From positions 122,698,001 through 122,762,000 of the forward strand of contig JBITNC010000001.1 of assembly GCA_050084985.1 (NCBI GenBank): a stretch of DNA of 64,000 bases, given 5' to 3'. Position numbers and translations under genes: made by a program. This DNA is from Nageia nagi (taxonomy: Eukaryota; Pinophyta). Under the pieces are notes generated by a model that was given only the letters and a program-made list of their open reading frames with translations, was not told where the DNA came from and ran no database searches. Positions 36,098-48,787 of the stretch are shown piece by piece. Each line of letters opens with the position of its first letter. Within the stretch, counting starts at the first letter, position 1.

Positions 36098-39000
36098 TGT
36101 CACGACCCACCTCAAGATACTATTTGACCTCAAGCACCATTGAGGATTTGGATGGATCATGTTTGAGTAATGTTATGGTGATGATAAATTTGATAAAAGA
36201 AAATTCATCATTTATGATAATTTGATGCTGGCTTCAATATGTTTTGACACAAGTTATAGGTAACCTCAAGATGGAGAAGCAATCCAAAGACCCTAAGGAC
36301 CAAAGGTAAATTAGTGATTGGAATGAAAGGATAAGGAGGAAATGATTAGCATTGATTCGCTAACACACCTTATGAACATCATAAATCATGTAGTTGCATG
36401 TAGCATAAGTACTATGATTACTAATTTTTTGATGAAAATATGTTCGTAAATGTGTGGATTAATCTTGCCCTACAATACGAGGCGATCGTCACAGGTAAAG
36501 GTGTATTTTTATTATTTTGTGTTTTTGAAATTAGAATTTGAAAATAGAGGGAAAAAAGAATAATTTTTATAAGATTAGAAAAATAAATTTTATACGATAA
36601 AAGTTTAAAATGGGTGCTCATATTATTGCCACATGGGGCTAATAGTAAAAACACTATTAGAAAAAGACTAAGGTCTCTTTGTGGTGTTACAAGATATTTA
36701 ATGAGTAAGAAAATAATGGAATAATGACCCTACTTAGTTTTGTTTTCATATGTTAGGTATAGATAAAAGTTGGCTTGGCACTAATTTGTCAGTTAATAAA
36801 AAAGGCTCCAAGGTATTAAATGCCATTACAATCATTCACAACTTTAAGCAAACATACTCTAAAAATTATTAAAAATGTGAGGAAATGTTCATTTGAATAC
36901 ACTTGGATCTCTTTGGCTATAAATAAAAGGGTGGAACCTTACGCAAAACACCTACCTATCTATTATTATTTCATTCTTGATTTTCTCAAGCTTCAATGTA
37001 GAATTACGTAAAGAAGAGAAGCCTCTCCCTCTTTCAATCCAAGAGCATCTTTTGCATTTTGGAAAAGTAGTAGGATTTGGTCTTCCACCAATTTCACAAT
37101 GAGATATAGTTCTCTGATAAATGTTGTTACTTCATAGAAAGAATTCAAGCCATATGCAATTATATCTGCTAAAATGACATCTCTACGTCATTAGAAATCC
37201 CCTCTCTGAGTTCGCCTTGAAGTAAACTGTCCCAATATTTTAAAATGGATAATTAGATATCTCTGCAAGTTCGTACAGAAGCACACCGTTACAAAATTTA
37301 CAAAGGTTGAATCTCTTTTTTTTTTTAAAATCTTTAGTACATTCTCCTGAGTATCATGACGTGTGCCTGTCGATGAATTATTTTTGAAAATGGAGGCGTA
37401 AGATTAGAAGGTGTAATGAGTTGTTGCCATCATTATTTTTGCTTTACTCAACCTTCTTTTGTTATGCCAAGAATGAAGGACCCTTGATGTTAATTATATA
37501 ATAAAATATAGGAAATGCAGTGGCTTCGAGAAGTATCCCTTATTGTACTATCATTTCCTTTATTTCTCTTACGAATATGCAGTTTTGGACCTGCGTATGA
37601 ATGGGAGTTGCTGTGCAAACGTAGGTAGAATTATTGCTGCCTTACTGTGTTTGGACAACAAGTTTAATGGTTAAATTTTGGAATTTCACCTAATATTTGG
37701 TAGACGTAGGTGTGATATGATAATATGATTTGAAAACCTTTGTAATATAATCGAGTGTATTAAAATAGTGTTATTTACTTAAAGATTTATAACTTAGAAA
37801 GAGGAATGAAAATATTAGCAAAATAAAGAAGGAGGACATGGATAGGTATGTTATAATACATTTATTTATATTGTTAATGCTATAATGGAAACAATGGTTG
37901 CATATCATTAAGTTCATAGTGATTGATGTTATGATGGTTTAACATTGTTTTTATATAAAAATAATAAGGTGGATTCGACCACAATGGTTAGAGGATGGAT
38001 TAGTTAAATAAAAATATTATAAAGATAAATGATATAAAAACAAAAGGGATATATGATAATCTATTTTTTGCTATATTGATTGAATTGACATAGAGAATGG
38101 ATAAATAGTAAGTATTGTTACTTTAAATATTGTAAGAATTTGTTATCAAAATAATAAAGTGAGGTTTTGAAAGTATAGTAGAAATATTCCAAAATGGGAT
38201 ATTGGGAATTAATATATGAAGTAATAATTTGCTTTTACCAAGAAAATAGAATAATTCTTGAATAATTTATGAAATGGTATGAAATAAAATAAAAATGATG
38301 TAGTCAAGGAAGTGACGTTAATTTAAGGGAATTTAATTCCTCATGAGGTCAATAATGAAGAATGAGATGTTTAAATACATTTGCATGCATAATGGTCATA
38401 AAGAAATGGGGTTGTCCTAATCCTCCTCCCTCCTAGTACTCAACCCATACACCAAAGGTCTATGGAGTTGATCGATGTTCTACGCTCGTTGCTTGATGGA
38501 GGTGTTCTACAGTGATATGAGTCCATAAGATGAAATAGTGGCTTTTGTATTACTTTTTTGCTAGCCTTATGATGTGTTAATTTCTTTTGTAATAAGTTTA
38601 TGGAAGCTTTGTTATTATCTTAGATGTTGACCAATGAAGTTTAGGAGATGCATTCATCCTTCTTGTAATTGATTATTAACTTAGAAATGATCAATAAGGA
38701 TTGTATTGTATTTATCTCTTGTTAGGATAATGAATGTTAAATGAAAAGTATATGATTTTGTGTTTGGAAAATGCTAATGAGTTTCCTTACAAACAACATT
38801 ATAATTGTTACATGTTATGATTAATATTTTAATTAGTAATGATTAGGTAGATATATGTAGGAATTAATATTTAATTTTTATATGAAAATGGTTAATGGGT
38901 ATTACAAATAATGAAGCATATATTCCTAGAGAAGTAGGTTATTAATCCCAACAAATCCAAAATCATCCAAACAACTTAGAATCAATCTCAAATTTGAACT

Positions 39001-40211
39001 AAGTTTCCAAATGACAATTTGTGATCAACTAGGATACTTTAGGGACTCTAGGGATCAAATTGGATACAAATGGGACCCAATGGGACAAAATGGGATCATT
39101 TGGGATCCTTTGAGATGAATGTAATAATGCAAGAAAATGACAAAGAACCTTCACCAAGTAAATCTACCATGTTAAATGATAAAAAAAAGGAATATTCCTT
39201 GTGTGATGACCACTTAGTGCCATATTACTTTTGTAGCAATAGTGGCTAGACCTTACCTCACAGCTTACTGCTTTGTGTATGCATGAGGGCTTTTAAAAAA
39301 TAGATTCATATATGTGATACAATGCATATGGGATAAATAGAATTATGTAACTTCTTTAGCAAGCCTATAATCGAGACTTCTGAGGTACACCTCACAAGAA
39401 GAGATGAATATTGTTAAACCCTAGAACTTGTATTGTACATGGTGTCTTGTACCCTCTTTGCTATTTGAGAACATTAGTTTATGGTTAACAAGTTATGGGT
39501 GGTTCTTTTTGTCAACACTTTTAATAATAAATTAGAATAAACAACCACTCTAGGGTATTGTTTAATATCCATGGCTCCCCAAGTTATGGGCATAGGGATG
39601 TCGAACCACATGGTGGGCCTAGACGATAGTTATGGCTAGGCTAGTGACTCATATCCTCTGATAGGTGAGTTAAGTGGGGATAGAAATAGAAAAAACATCT
39701 ATCATCAAGTGAGGGTAATTAATAGTAATACCACTTATAGTTAGAAGATAAGGATATGATGATTGTTCCTATGGTGATGCTACTCGCTCATATGGAATTT
39801 TGCCTAGGATAAACTATTTGCTTGTATGAGATAGAGAATTATCAACAGATGATGATGCTAACTTAGTGGAAGTGCGATCTCTTAGGTGTATGGTCCTTGA
39901 GTAAAAAACACTACATCATGACCAAAAAACATATTGTACACGAGATGTGGAATAGGAATGGTGCGGTTAGCTTTGAAACATATTCTCCATAGGATGAGTT
40001 TTGAGAAGTGAACACTATAAAAGTTTATCAAGATTTGTTACCTCGAGTTCTTGACCAATCTTTCCATGTGAGTGTTGAACTAGGTAGCATCATTATCAAA
40101 CTAATGTGGGATCACCTAGGTCATTCCTAGAATATCAATTGTTAAACTAAATAAAAAAAATTAGGTCTAAAATTTAAGGTTCTGGTTTATAAGAATAGTT
40201 GATGCATTACA
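36098..40211 (+). repeat. Chromovirus LTR copy 3 (3' end of the array)
   Basis: It starts TGTCACGACCCACCTC, the cleanest start of the three, after a degenerate purine stretch, and ends GCATTACA at 40211. Length is 4114 bp. Compared with copy 2 it keeps the 377-bp segment (37920-38295). It has lost 315 bp near its promoter, replaced by 33 bp of unrelated filler at 37040-37072. Following sequence AGTAT is the candidate target duplication of the whole array; its partner would be left of the window. Confidence 0.9.
36918..36927 (+). promoter_or_regulatory. LTR TATA box, copy 3
   Basis: TATAAATAAA preceded by TTGGC is at the same place and in the same context as 11741-11750 in LTR copy 2. Confidence 0.65.
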
Positions 40212-40760
40212 AGTATCCTAAGTTTCATTCTAAGAGGAAAGGAAGGAATTTATTTCAACCTTATGCCTACTTTGGGTCTGAGGTTGAAAAATATTAGGTG
40301 TTTCATGGTCCTTTAAGTCCCTTTCTATATTTTATAAAAAATGAAAATAAAAATATGAATATAAATATATATATATATATGACATACTTGATCTACTCAT
40401 ATGGTAGGGTTGGAGACACTACCAATTCCTCTTCACCTAGGTGATGAACCTACTTAAATGAATGGAGAATTTATGAACCTAAAAATTAAAGTTCAAGAGG
40501 ATCCTAAGCTGATAAACATGGGGGAATAGGTCAATATACTTGAAAGGCCTGCATACTATAGTTTTGATTCAATTTGGTGAAGTATTTTCTTGGTTGAATC
40601 ATGATATGCCTAGTCTTTATCTTGATTTTGTTACACACAATCTAGTCTTTGTAAAGATATAACCTATTCAAAAAACTAAATACGATATGCATCCAAAGAT
40701 ATTACTTTTAGTCAAGAAAGAAATTGAAATGTATCTTAAGATCAAATTCATGAAATGTGA
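40212..40760. other. Unclassified AT-rich flank of the array
   Basis: This is the first sequence outside the last LTR. It has a short AT microsatellite at about 40364-40380 and no recognisable coding or terminal repeats. Confidence 0.5.
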
Positions 40761-41800
40761 AAGATGCATAATTCAAATATAATTTTATGGGTACAACAAG
40801 GATGCCAACTTACTACTTTTGTACTAGTTTTTTATACTTATAAAATTTCTAGGTTGAATAGTTGATTTTCTTCTTGAAACTAATTTTTGGATCATATGGT
40901 GTATTTAAGTCATGTCATATCACATGTCGTAATTCAAATATAAGTACAATAAAATTTAAATATAATCTAAAATGAGGTAACTATACTATACAACATGAAA
41001 TGAGGCAACTATACTATATAATATGAAATATACACAACATATGATATGAAATTATTTAATTATAGCACCATATGATTTGAAATGAGGCAATTGTACCATA
41101 TGATATGAAATAATCTAAATACACCATATAATATGAAATACAGAAGATGCATGTTTTCAGAAATAGTTTTATGGGTATAATAAGGATGCCAACTTTCCAC
41201 TTTTGGATTAGTTTATAACATTTAGAAAATTTCAAAGTTTAAAAATTACTTTGCTCTTCCAAGCCAATTTTTGGATCATACATTGTATTCAATTCATTTC
41301 ATATCACATGCCATAATTTAAATATAAGCATAATAAGATTCAAATATAATATAACAAGGCAACTATAGCATACAATTTGAAATGAGGCAATTGTAGCATA
41401 TGATATGAAATATACACCAACATATTAAATGAAATGATTTAAGTACCATATGATTTCAAATAATGTAACTATGCCATATGAATGATCAAAATACATCATA
41501 TAAAAATGCAATGTGGAAGCTAAACTATAATGTGGAAGATGCATTGTACAAACATAATTTTATGAGTACAGTAAGGATACAACTTACCACTTTTGGATTA
41601 GTTTTTGATACATAGAAAATCTCTCTGTTGAACAATTACTTTTCTTCTTCCAATCTAATTTTTGGATCATATGATGTATTTAAGTCATTTCATATCACAT
41701 CATAATTTAAATATAATCATAATAAGATTGAAATATACTCTACAACTATGCTCAAATGATTTAAATATACTAAAAGTTTAAATTATTCTCAACAATACTA
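40761..41800 (+). repeat. ~388-bp tandem repeat, about 2.7 units
   Basis: Units begin AAGATGCAT at 40761, 41144 and 41536 (periods 383 and 392). Each has TTTTATGGGTA or a variant and TTTTTGGATCATA at constant offsets. Inside each unit are shorter repeats of a GAAATGAGGCAACTATA type phrase. Divergence is high, so the array is old. Confidence 0.8.
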
Positions 41801-41949
41801 TTACAACATGTCATATTTTAAGAAAAAAATAAATATGTTTTGCAAGCTAGGTAATGAAAGTGCCCATTGCATGCTTTAATGTTTTATACTCCATCATCAC
41901 TAGACCATCTATACAACACAATATCCCCATTAAAGGTGAACTTCACTTG

Positions 41950-42177
41950 TGTTGAAAATCTAGTCCTTAGATATTATGGTGATTTGTAATTATTAATAGT
42001 TTTAGGTGTGTGAGTGTGTAAGTATTTATTAATTATGTAATTAGGATTAGAAATTCCAAGTGTCATATATAGAAAGTTCAAAAGTCACCTTAGAAGGTAA
42101 AATGAAAAGGCATATTAATATGTATTTGTAAGTGATCAAATTAATGCAATACTCAAATTTTTGGAGTTTCTTTTTCA
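41950..42177 (+). repeat. 5' LTR of the small non-autonomous element
   Basis: It starts TGTTGAAAATC and ends TTTTTCA, matching 44496-44723 base for base in length. Confidence 0.93.
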
Positions 42178-42178
42178 G

Positions 42179-42190
42179 TGCTATCAAAGC
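42179..42190 (+). other. Primer-binding site of the small element
   Basis: TGCTATCAAAGC matches the initiator-Met-type site TGGTATCAGAGC at 10 of 12 positions, one base after the LTR. Confidence 0.78.
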
Positions 42191-44367
42191 CTCATTGGAA
42201 AATATCTAAAGAACTCCATTTTCCATCCTTCAAAGATGAGGGTTTGAATTTTTTATGTTGGTTATAGTATCAGCTGTGTTTATAAGGATCTAAATCTGTT
42301 GAAGAGAGGTTGAGGAATTCCCTAGAGATAAGAATAATGGCTATAGGAACCATGAGAAGAGATCATGAAGAGAAAGGGGATTGGATTGCATCTCCCTACA
42401 TGGATCATGAGAAGAGCCTATGTGGAGAAAGCATTTTGAACTGCACCTCTCAACATTGAGTGAAGAAAGGGGTGCATCTTGGATTGCACTTCATATAGAG
42501 ATGGATTTATTAATCCATTATTAGTGTAGTTTATGATTCCTTGGATGAAAAGTGGAATCCCCACTGATGTAATGTGAAGAGCCAATCATGTGAGATGAGG
42601 GAGGCATGTGCCCACCCATCATGAAACCCTTATACCATCCTATTTTATGACCCTTACAGTGGAGAAGTTCAAGAAATTCATAAGAGCCAAAGAAAAGGTG
42701 CTCGTGAGGAGAATAGGGCTCTCTAAGAAGGAGCCATAGAATCATATCATCTAAAGGAGGCAATGGAATTAAAAGAGTATGCATCTAGGAAGAGGTGTGA
42801 CATAGTTGAATGTGTTGATTAGGAATGTGAAAATATTTTTATGGAGACTACTGGTGATAGCAACTATATGACCATGCCCCTTGAAGTGAGAGATGGTCAT
42901 ATGACCATCCACTTTTGTATTTCTTAAATATGATTTCAATTACAAGGCATGAATGTCTTGAGAAGAGGAGTTTGGTGTGAAGATGCACAGAGAACCTTAT
43001 CAAGAGAAAGAAATATCTATAGCCTAGAGAAGATAGTTGAAACACTACCAATGCATGCCATCATGGATCCGTTTTCACCTACCCTACATGAATTTCTAAA
43101 AAAGCATACAATTAATTTTAGATCTTGTTGTTTTTGTTTTAAAACCTAGACTAATTACATGGACTTTTGTAATATTTGGACTTTGGAGGTCATGTATTTT
43201 TGGAAATAACCTATTATTTATGGAGAATAGATTCTCTACCAGCATGACATGGATCTTTTTTAGTGGATTTTGGGTAGGGTGTAGAAGTGAAGAGAATGAA
43301 GTGAAGTTAAATCACCATCATGAAAATGGTGGGGACCCTCATGTATATGTGGAGATTGACTTGAAGTAGAAGCTACAAATTTAGAATTGATTCTCTAGCA
43401 TGGAGATGTAGCATGACATGGAGAAAGTAGGGCACATTCTAAATAAAAATATGGGCATGATGTGTTTCCCTCTTGAAGACCCCTATGTGCCACCATGGTG
43501 AATAACATGGAGAGATAATAAAAATTGCTTCTTTAATTGTGTTGCATGTGTAATGTGGAGGCTTGGAGATGTGGAGCAAAATAATAAATAATTGCTTCCC
43601 TACTAGCATAACGTGATTGTTATATAGTAGTAGTGAATGAATTGAGGTGATGATAAAGAATTGCTTTACTTCATTGAGAAGAAGACTCCCATTTGATGTG
43701 GACTAGTGCATGAATGCTATGCAGATGTGGTGTTATAGTTCACTATGAGGTATGTAAATCCTTATTTGCCAACTCATGAGGAGGCTTTTTTGAAATCATT
43801 TTTTTAGTTTTTAGAGTTATACACCAAGTTTGAAGATAGTATTGACTCACCTACTTTACGTGTCCCTTCTAACTCTTATTAGTCACACTGCCTATTGAGC
43901 ATTATTTGACAAGTTTGATTAATGATTATTTAGTGGTTGAAGATTGAATTTGATGATTAAAATTTATGTTAGGGTGGTATTTAATTATCTTTAGAGAGTT
44001 ATGTTATGAAGATCATGGAGGTATTTAAATTATTTGAAGAAATAATGTTGAGAGTATATTTTAGAGGGGAAATATTTTTAGTAGGATATTGATGAGTTAA
44101 AAAAATTAGTTTCTTTGCTAAAAAAGATGTTGATATTGTAGCCATTTTATGAAAATGGTTTTTTTATGAAATTGAAAAGGAATGGTGAAGATGGTCATCT
44201 TCACATGCATGGTGAGAGAGATGGATCTCACCTATGACATTATTTTTCTTTGAAGAATCATGCATGAAGATGGATCTCATGGTGTGAGTGTGGCAATCAC
44301 ATATTGTGTGACATGCTATGTGTATGAGGTATATTATATTTTTCTTTATGTACATCAACCCTTCAGA

Positions 44368-44389
44368 TTAAGAGGGGGAGTTTGGGCTT
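44368..44389 (+). other. Purine-rich tract near the 3' LTR
   Basis: TTAAGAGGGGGAGTTTGGG lies about 110 bp upstream of the 3' LTR rather than touching it. It may be the original polypurine tract separated by a later insertion, or a secondary tract. The bases directly before the LTR are not purine-rich. Confidence 0.4.
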
Positions 44390-44495
44390 TAATCCTTGAG
44401 GTGGATTTGTTTTTGGTGAAAATGCACTACAAACCTTGAGGTATCTTTATTTTTTTTCATTTCTTTCTTAATTCCTTTTAGATTAAATGATAGAA

Positions 44496-44723
44496 TGTTG
44501 GAAACCTAATCATTAGGGTTTAAGGTGATTTGTAATTATTAATAGTTTTAGGTATATGTGTGTGCAAGCATTTATTAATTATGTAATTAATATTATAAAT
44601 TCCAAGTATCATTTATAGAAAGTCCAAAAGTCACCTTAGAAGGTGAAATGAAAAGGCATATTCATATGTATTTGTTAGTGATCAAATTAATGCAATACTT
44701 GACTTTTTGGAGTTTCTCCTTCA
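44496..44723 (+). repeat. 3' LTR of the small non-autonomous element
   Basis: It starts TGTTGGAAACC and ends TCCTTCA, followed by the duplicated ACTTG. Confidence 0.93.
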
Positions 44724-44728
44724 ACTTG

Positions 44729-46172
44729 CACTTTATACTAATCTGGACCCAAAGTTACATAATGTAACATATCATTAGGGGTTTCATTGAACAATATACC
44801 TTTGTTCATAATGACACACTTCTTTTATATGAGATATAAATTTTTTCTCTCTTTTCTAGAAGTTGGTATCTTTTGCAATCCTTATGTGGAAAATTAATAA
44901 CATAGATAAATTCACTACATAACATACAATATTAACTTAGTATACCATTTAAAACTTGAAATAATAGTCATACCATATTTGGCGAGTCTATTTTAACATC
45001 TATGAAGTTGTTATTTATGCTTTGATTGGTTATGGTATCTCGTGTTGAATTGGCCTATGGATGCAAGGGATTGTTACAACTTTAGGCATGCAACATGTAA
45101 GCATTTCAAATATGAAATCATGAAAAACATTTATATACCTCTAACGATGAAACTTAGAGTGTCACATCTTGCATATTATTCTCATACTCTTCTCAAATAC
45201 TTTAAATATTTTCCTACATCTCATCTTCATGAATTTTCTCTATGTGTTCCAATTCATTATGCTTTTGATGCATTTTTAGCTTACAACCATCACTAGCAAT
45301 CATAGTGTTGGTGATATACATTTTTCAAAAACCCAAGCTTGACCTACTCTTTCTTGTCCTCAAACCTTGGTAAGGACATCATCTGTAGTATCTTAATTTA
45401 TAGAGATAGACCTAGATGTAACTGATATTTGATCATTTTGGGAACAACACATGTATAGTTAATTGGATATTTTAAAAAATAATCGATATAAAAATAGTTT
45501 GAAGTTACTATTTCCAAGAGAATGTCAATAACAATTTTTGAAGTGAATTCTGGTGATACAAAAGACTCATCCTTCTTTTTATGTGTTGATAACCACACAA
45601 ATACCCTTGGTAGTTGAATTTCAACATTTGATTAGTTTTATTATACAAGATATATAGTTGGAGAGACATGTTAATAATTCATACAAAAAATAATATAGCT
45701 ATGTCACATATAATAGATTACTATGATAGAATACCATTTCATACTCTAATTGAAAATATGTTTTCCAATCAATATTGTGCATGAGATATTGATGAGATCT
45801 ATTTTATCTATTCCTTTTCCTAGTCATCTATAATGAAAAAAAGAAAATAATACATTAACTCATTAAGAAGAGAAAGGAGACTTACAAAATTCACATGAAT
45901 ATAACAATTATATGAACTTATACTATAATAAAATGGCTAGTACTTGCCTCAAAATCATTACTACTCCTACTATTAATAGAGGCTTTCTTATCTTTCATAT
46001 TTACACAAGGTAAGGTATTAGCAATTCTATCCATGTTATTATCATAATTATCATAAAACTTAATCAAAATTCAATGCTTACTATCATTCCATAACTTATA
46101 AATGGTTATCATCATCCATTTGTTTATTATGTTTAGAATGATAAATGTTTTCTACATTAAACCATTATTATA
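44729..46172. other. Unclassified AT-rich DNA
   Basis: This continues the sequence interrupted at 41949. The longest open frame is 84 codons (45042-45296) with no recognised motif. No LTR, primer site or repeat array was found. Confidence 0.5.
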
Positions 46173-47374
46173 TGTAATTTCCTTAAAGTTATAGATTTAA
46201 TGGAAATATCACATACAAATTTTAGAATCACATAATTTGAATTGGAAACTTGGTTCTAAAGCCAATAATAAGCAAGAATAAAAACAACATTCAAGCATCC
46301 ACAAATTGAGATAGGTTTGTTAAAGAGGTTCCTCTAAGTGTGAGAGTATGTCCCCTATAGTAGACACCACCAATCCCATCATTCTATTATGCACAAGTTT
46401 ACAATAGGATTTACAATCCTTCAAAGTATCCTCAACACAAAATTGAATCCCACAACATACAAAAAACTATAATAGTGATGAATGGGTTTGTAAAAATATC
46501 TAATTAATTCTCTATCTTTCTTCTTCTCTTCTCTACCTTCTTTCCTCCTCCTCTCAAGTTTCCAAAGAATATGTAGGTAGAATTTATGCCCCTAGAGAAA
46601 CCACATGGCTTTCCAACTTCACTATAACTTCCAAACATCTCAAAATGACTCAAAACACTTCATATCCCATCCATACATGTTCTATTTTTTCAACATGATC
46701 AATGGCATCAATGTTAGCATTGGCTTGTCAAGTTATAAGTAGGTGAAAGGTCAAGTTTCAAGTTAGGTACCACATGAATTATTAGGTGAACGATTGAGCC
46801 TTCATCAACATCTATGCTAGTATTCCTATGCTTTATTTTGATCCCCATATAAAAAATCATCATATAACATGCAAAATAAGTCAAATTCATAATCTTGCAT
46901 CATAATTCCTTGGAAATACTCATGTGGATGCTAGCATGAGTGTCAATATTGGTGTCAGTGTTGGTGCTAGTATCAGCTATAAAAATTATCTTGTATGGTG
47001 ATCAAATACTTGTCAAAGTTAGGTATGTGTATACTTGTTAAAAAGGTTTCTTAAAGAAATATCCAATGAAAAAAAAACTCAATTGGATATGTTTATAAAA
47101 AGTTATACCTTCACAAATATAATTGATTTATTTTTGACAAGTTCCATGGCATAAAAATTTATAAGATGCAACGTAAAATCTCCAAACATCACCCAACAAT
47201 GAAAGTACTCCAAATCCTCATTCTAAGGATGTTAGCTTCAAATAATTCAATCAAATATGGATATATTACAAAATTAAAACCTTCATAATACCATATTTTG
47301 GTTTAAATAATGGATCATGATCATAAGTGAAAACCTTTGGCCAAATCAACACTTAAGGTAAGATCTCCATATCA
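46173..47374 (-). repeat. 3' LTR of the minus-strand Ty3/gypsy element
   Basis: On the plus strand it opens TGTAATTTCC and homology with 55407-56564 ends at ATCTCCATATCA. It contains GTGAGAGTATGTCCCC and GGTTTAAATAATGGATC, both shared with the other copy with changes. Confidence 0.85.
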
Positions 47375-47479
47375 CATCTCTACAATGGGAAGTAAATTTT
47401 ATCCTCAAAATTCTTAGTTATGGATAAGGTGAGGAAATAATTCCTCAACCTTGCTCTTATTATACCATTTTTCTATTCT

Positions 47480-48787
47480 AAGAAGTTTACCTTTCAACAT
47501 AACAAGCCAAATTTCTTATTATCCTCTCCTTGTATGCCAAATCTTCTTTTACAAAATAAATATTCATGTTAGCAGGAAAATCAAGTATAAAGGCATTATC
47601 ACCCACTTTCTCAATGATCCTAAATAGTCCATACTTAATTGTTTTTAGCTTCTTTGAAGGTCCCTCTAACAACTCTTTACTAAAATATAGGAAAACTTGA
47701 TCACTAACTTGGAATTAATGATCAATCATATACTTATCATGTCTTAGTTTGTATTTGGATTGACTTGTTTTGAGTTATTCATGTACCTTGAGGTGAATAA
47801 ATATGATTTTTTCAATAAATTTCTCATCCTATTTCTCATTTTCCAAGATGCATCAGAATCATCTTGGTAGCCAAAAACATATTCAAATGGTTAAGATGGA
47901 AGGTATCCATAAAATATCTTAAAAAGTGTTTTGCTTATGGAGGTGTGGATTGCTCTATTATAAGAGTTTTGAATGTAATGAAGATGATCATCACATGATT
48001 TTACATGTTTACCATAGAACCCCTAAGTAATTACACAACAATCCTATTCACTATCTAAGTTTGGCCATCTATTTGTGGGTGAAAGGTAATGCTCATCTTC
48101 AATTCAGTGTCCATTTTTTTCCATAAAGTTATCCAAAACTTACCTAAGAATCTACTATCTCTATCTAAAACAATAGTAGGGAGTCCAAAGTGAACCCACA
48201 CATGAGAAAAAACTAAATCTATTACAATTTATCTAGTACCAGTCTTCTTACATGGAATTATAACACATATCTAGCTAAATCTATCAAAAATAAAAAATAA
48301 ATAATCATGTCCATTTTTTCATAGGTAAACCACCCAAAAAATCCATGTATATGCTCTCCCAAGGCTTGCTAGGAAATGGTAATGGTTGATATAACCCTAC
48401 CTTTCTATTACTAGGCTTTCTTGTGCAACATAAAATATTTCCCCTAATGTATTTTGCAACTTGTTCTTGCATCTTGGGCTAGTACACATACCTTTGCAAG
48501 TTTTTCATAGTCTTACCCATTCCAAAATGTCTAGAAATCTAAGATGTATGTGCTTCTCTAATGAGTTGGACTCTTTCTCCTTGTGGAACAAACAAAGCAT
48601 TTCCTTTATACAATAATCCCTCTTCACAAAATAACTAGTCTCAAAATCACACATGTTATTCTAAATCAAATTCTAATAAATATCCTTAAAATCAAGATCA
48701 TTAAGGTACTATTTTTTGTATGATTCTTGCAAAAAAAAAAAATCTTAAGAAAGAATTCAAACCTAAAATACTAGTCTATATTGGTGG
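47480..48787 (-). pseudogene. Integrase region of the minus-strand Ty3/gypsy element (broken)
   Basis: Read on the minus strand, the zinc-finger region is at about 48420-48590: LIREAHTS, SRHFGMGKTM, then ILCCTRKPSN with a degenerate Cys pair. The core start is PWESIYMDFLGGLP (about 48320-48370), carrying the first Asp. The end is the open stretch 47487-47672 with KLKTIKYGLFRIIEKVGDNAF and LDFPANMNIY, the C-terminal GPY-like module. The middle is heavily stopped. The pol frame is interrupted upstream by the element at 48788. Confidence 0.85.

Larger units (their letters stand above)
2817..40211 (+). mobile_element. Tandem Tekay/Del-like chromovirus array: LTR-internal-LTR-internal-LTR
   Basis: Three copies of one ~4-kb LTR (2817-6154 truncated, 10972-20507, 36098-40211) alternate with two copies of one gag-pol interior (6155-10971 and 20508-36097). 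All are on the plus strand. Every junction is the correct one: LTR end GCATTACA then a primer site, or a purine-rich tract then LTR start. The two interiors therefore share the middle LTR. Three later minus-strand elements interrupt the array at 14613, 20816 and 30120. FIPGNTT in integrase, a chromodomain-like tail and the long LTR suggest the Tekay/Del branch. No reading frame is intact. Confidence 0.86.
41950..44723 (+). mobile_element. Small non-autonomous LTR retrotransposon
   Basis: A 2774-bp element on the plus strand with two 228-bp LTRs, about 86% alike by eye, and a perfect 5-bp target duplication ACTTG (41945-41949 and 44724-44728). The LTR start TGTTG and the ~230-bp length suggest copia type. 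The primer site is initiator-Met-like. The 2.3-kb interior shows no gag or pol motif on either strand; it has AT-rich text with recurring CATGGAGA-type phrases. It would have depended on another element's proteins. Confidence 0.92.

Noticed and set aside
42521-42784. 87-codon minus-strand frame in the small LTR element
   Set aside because: It is antisense to the element, has no motif, and its composition is typical of the surrounding non-coding interior.
45042-45296. 84-codon plus-strand frame
   Set aside because: No recognised motif, no neighbouring coding signal, and a length compatible with chance.
46168-46172. Target duplication for the outer minus-strand Ty3/gypsy element
   Set aside because: TTATA on the left and TATTA on the right (56565-56569) do not match convincingly in such AT-rich sequence.
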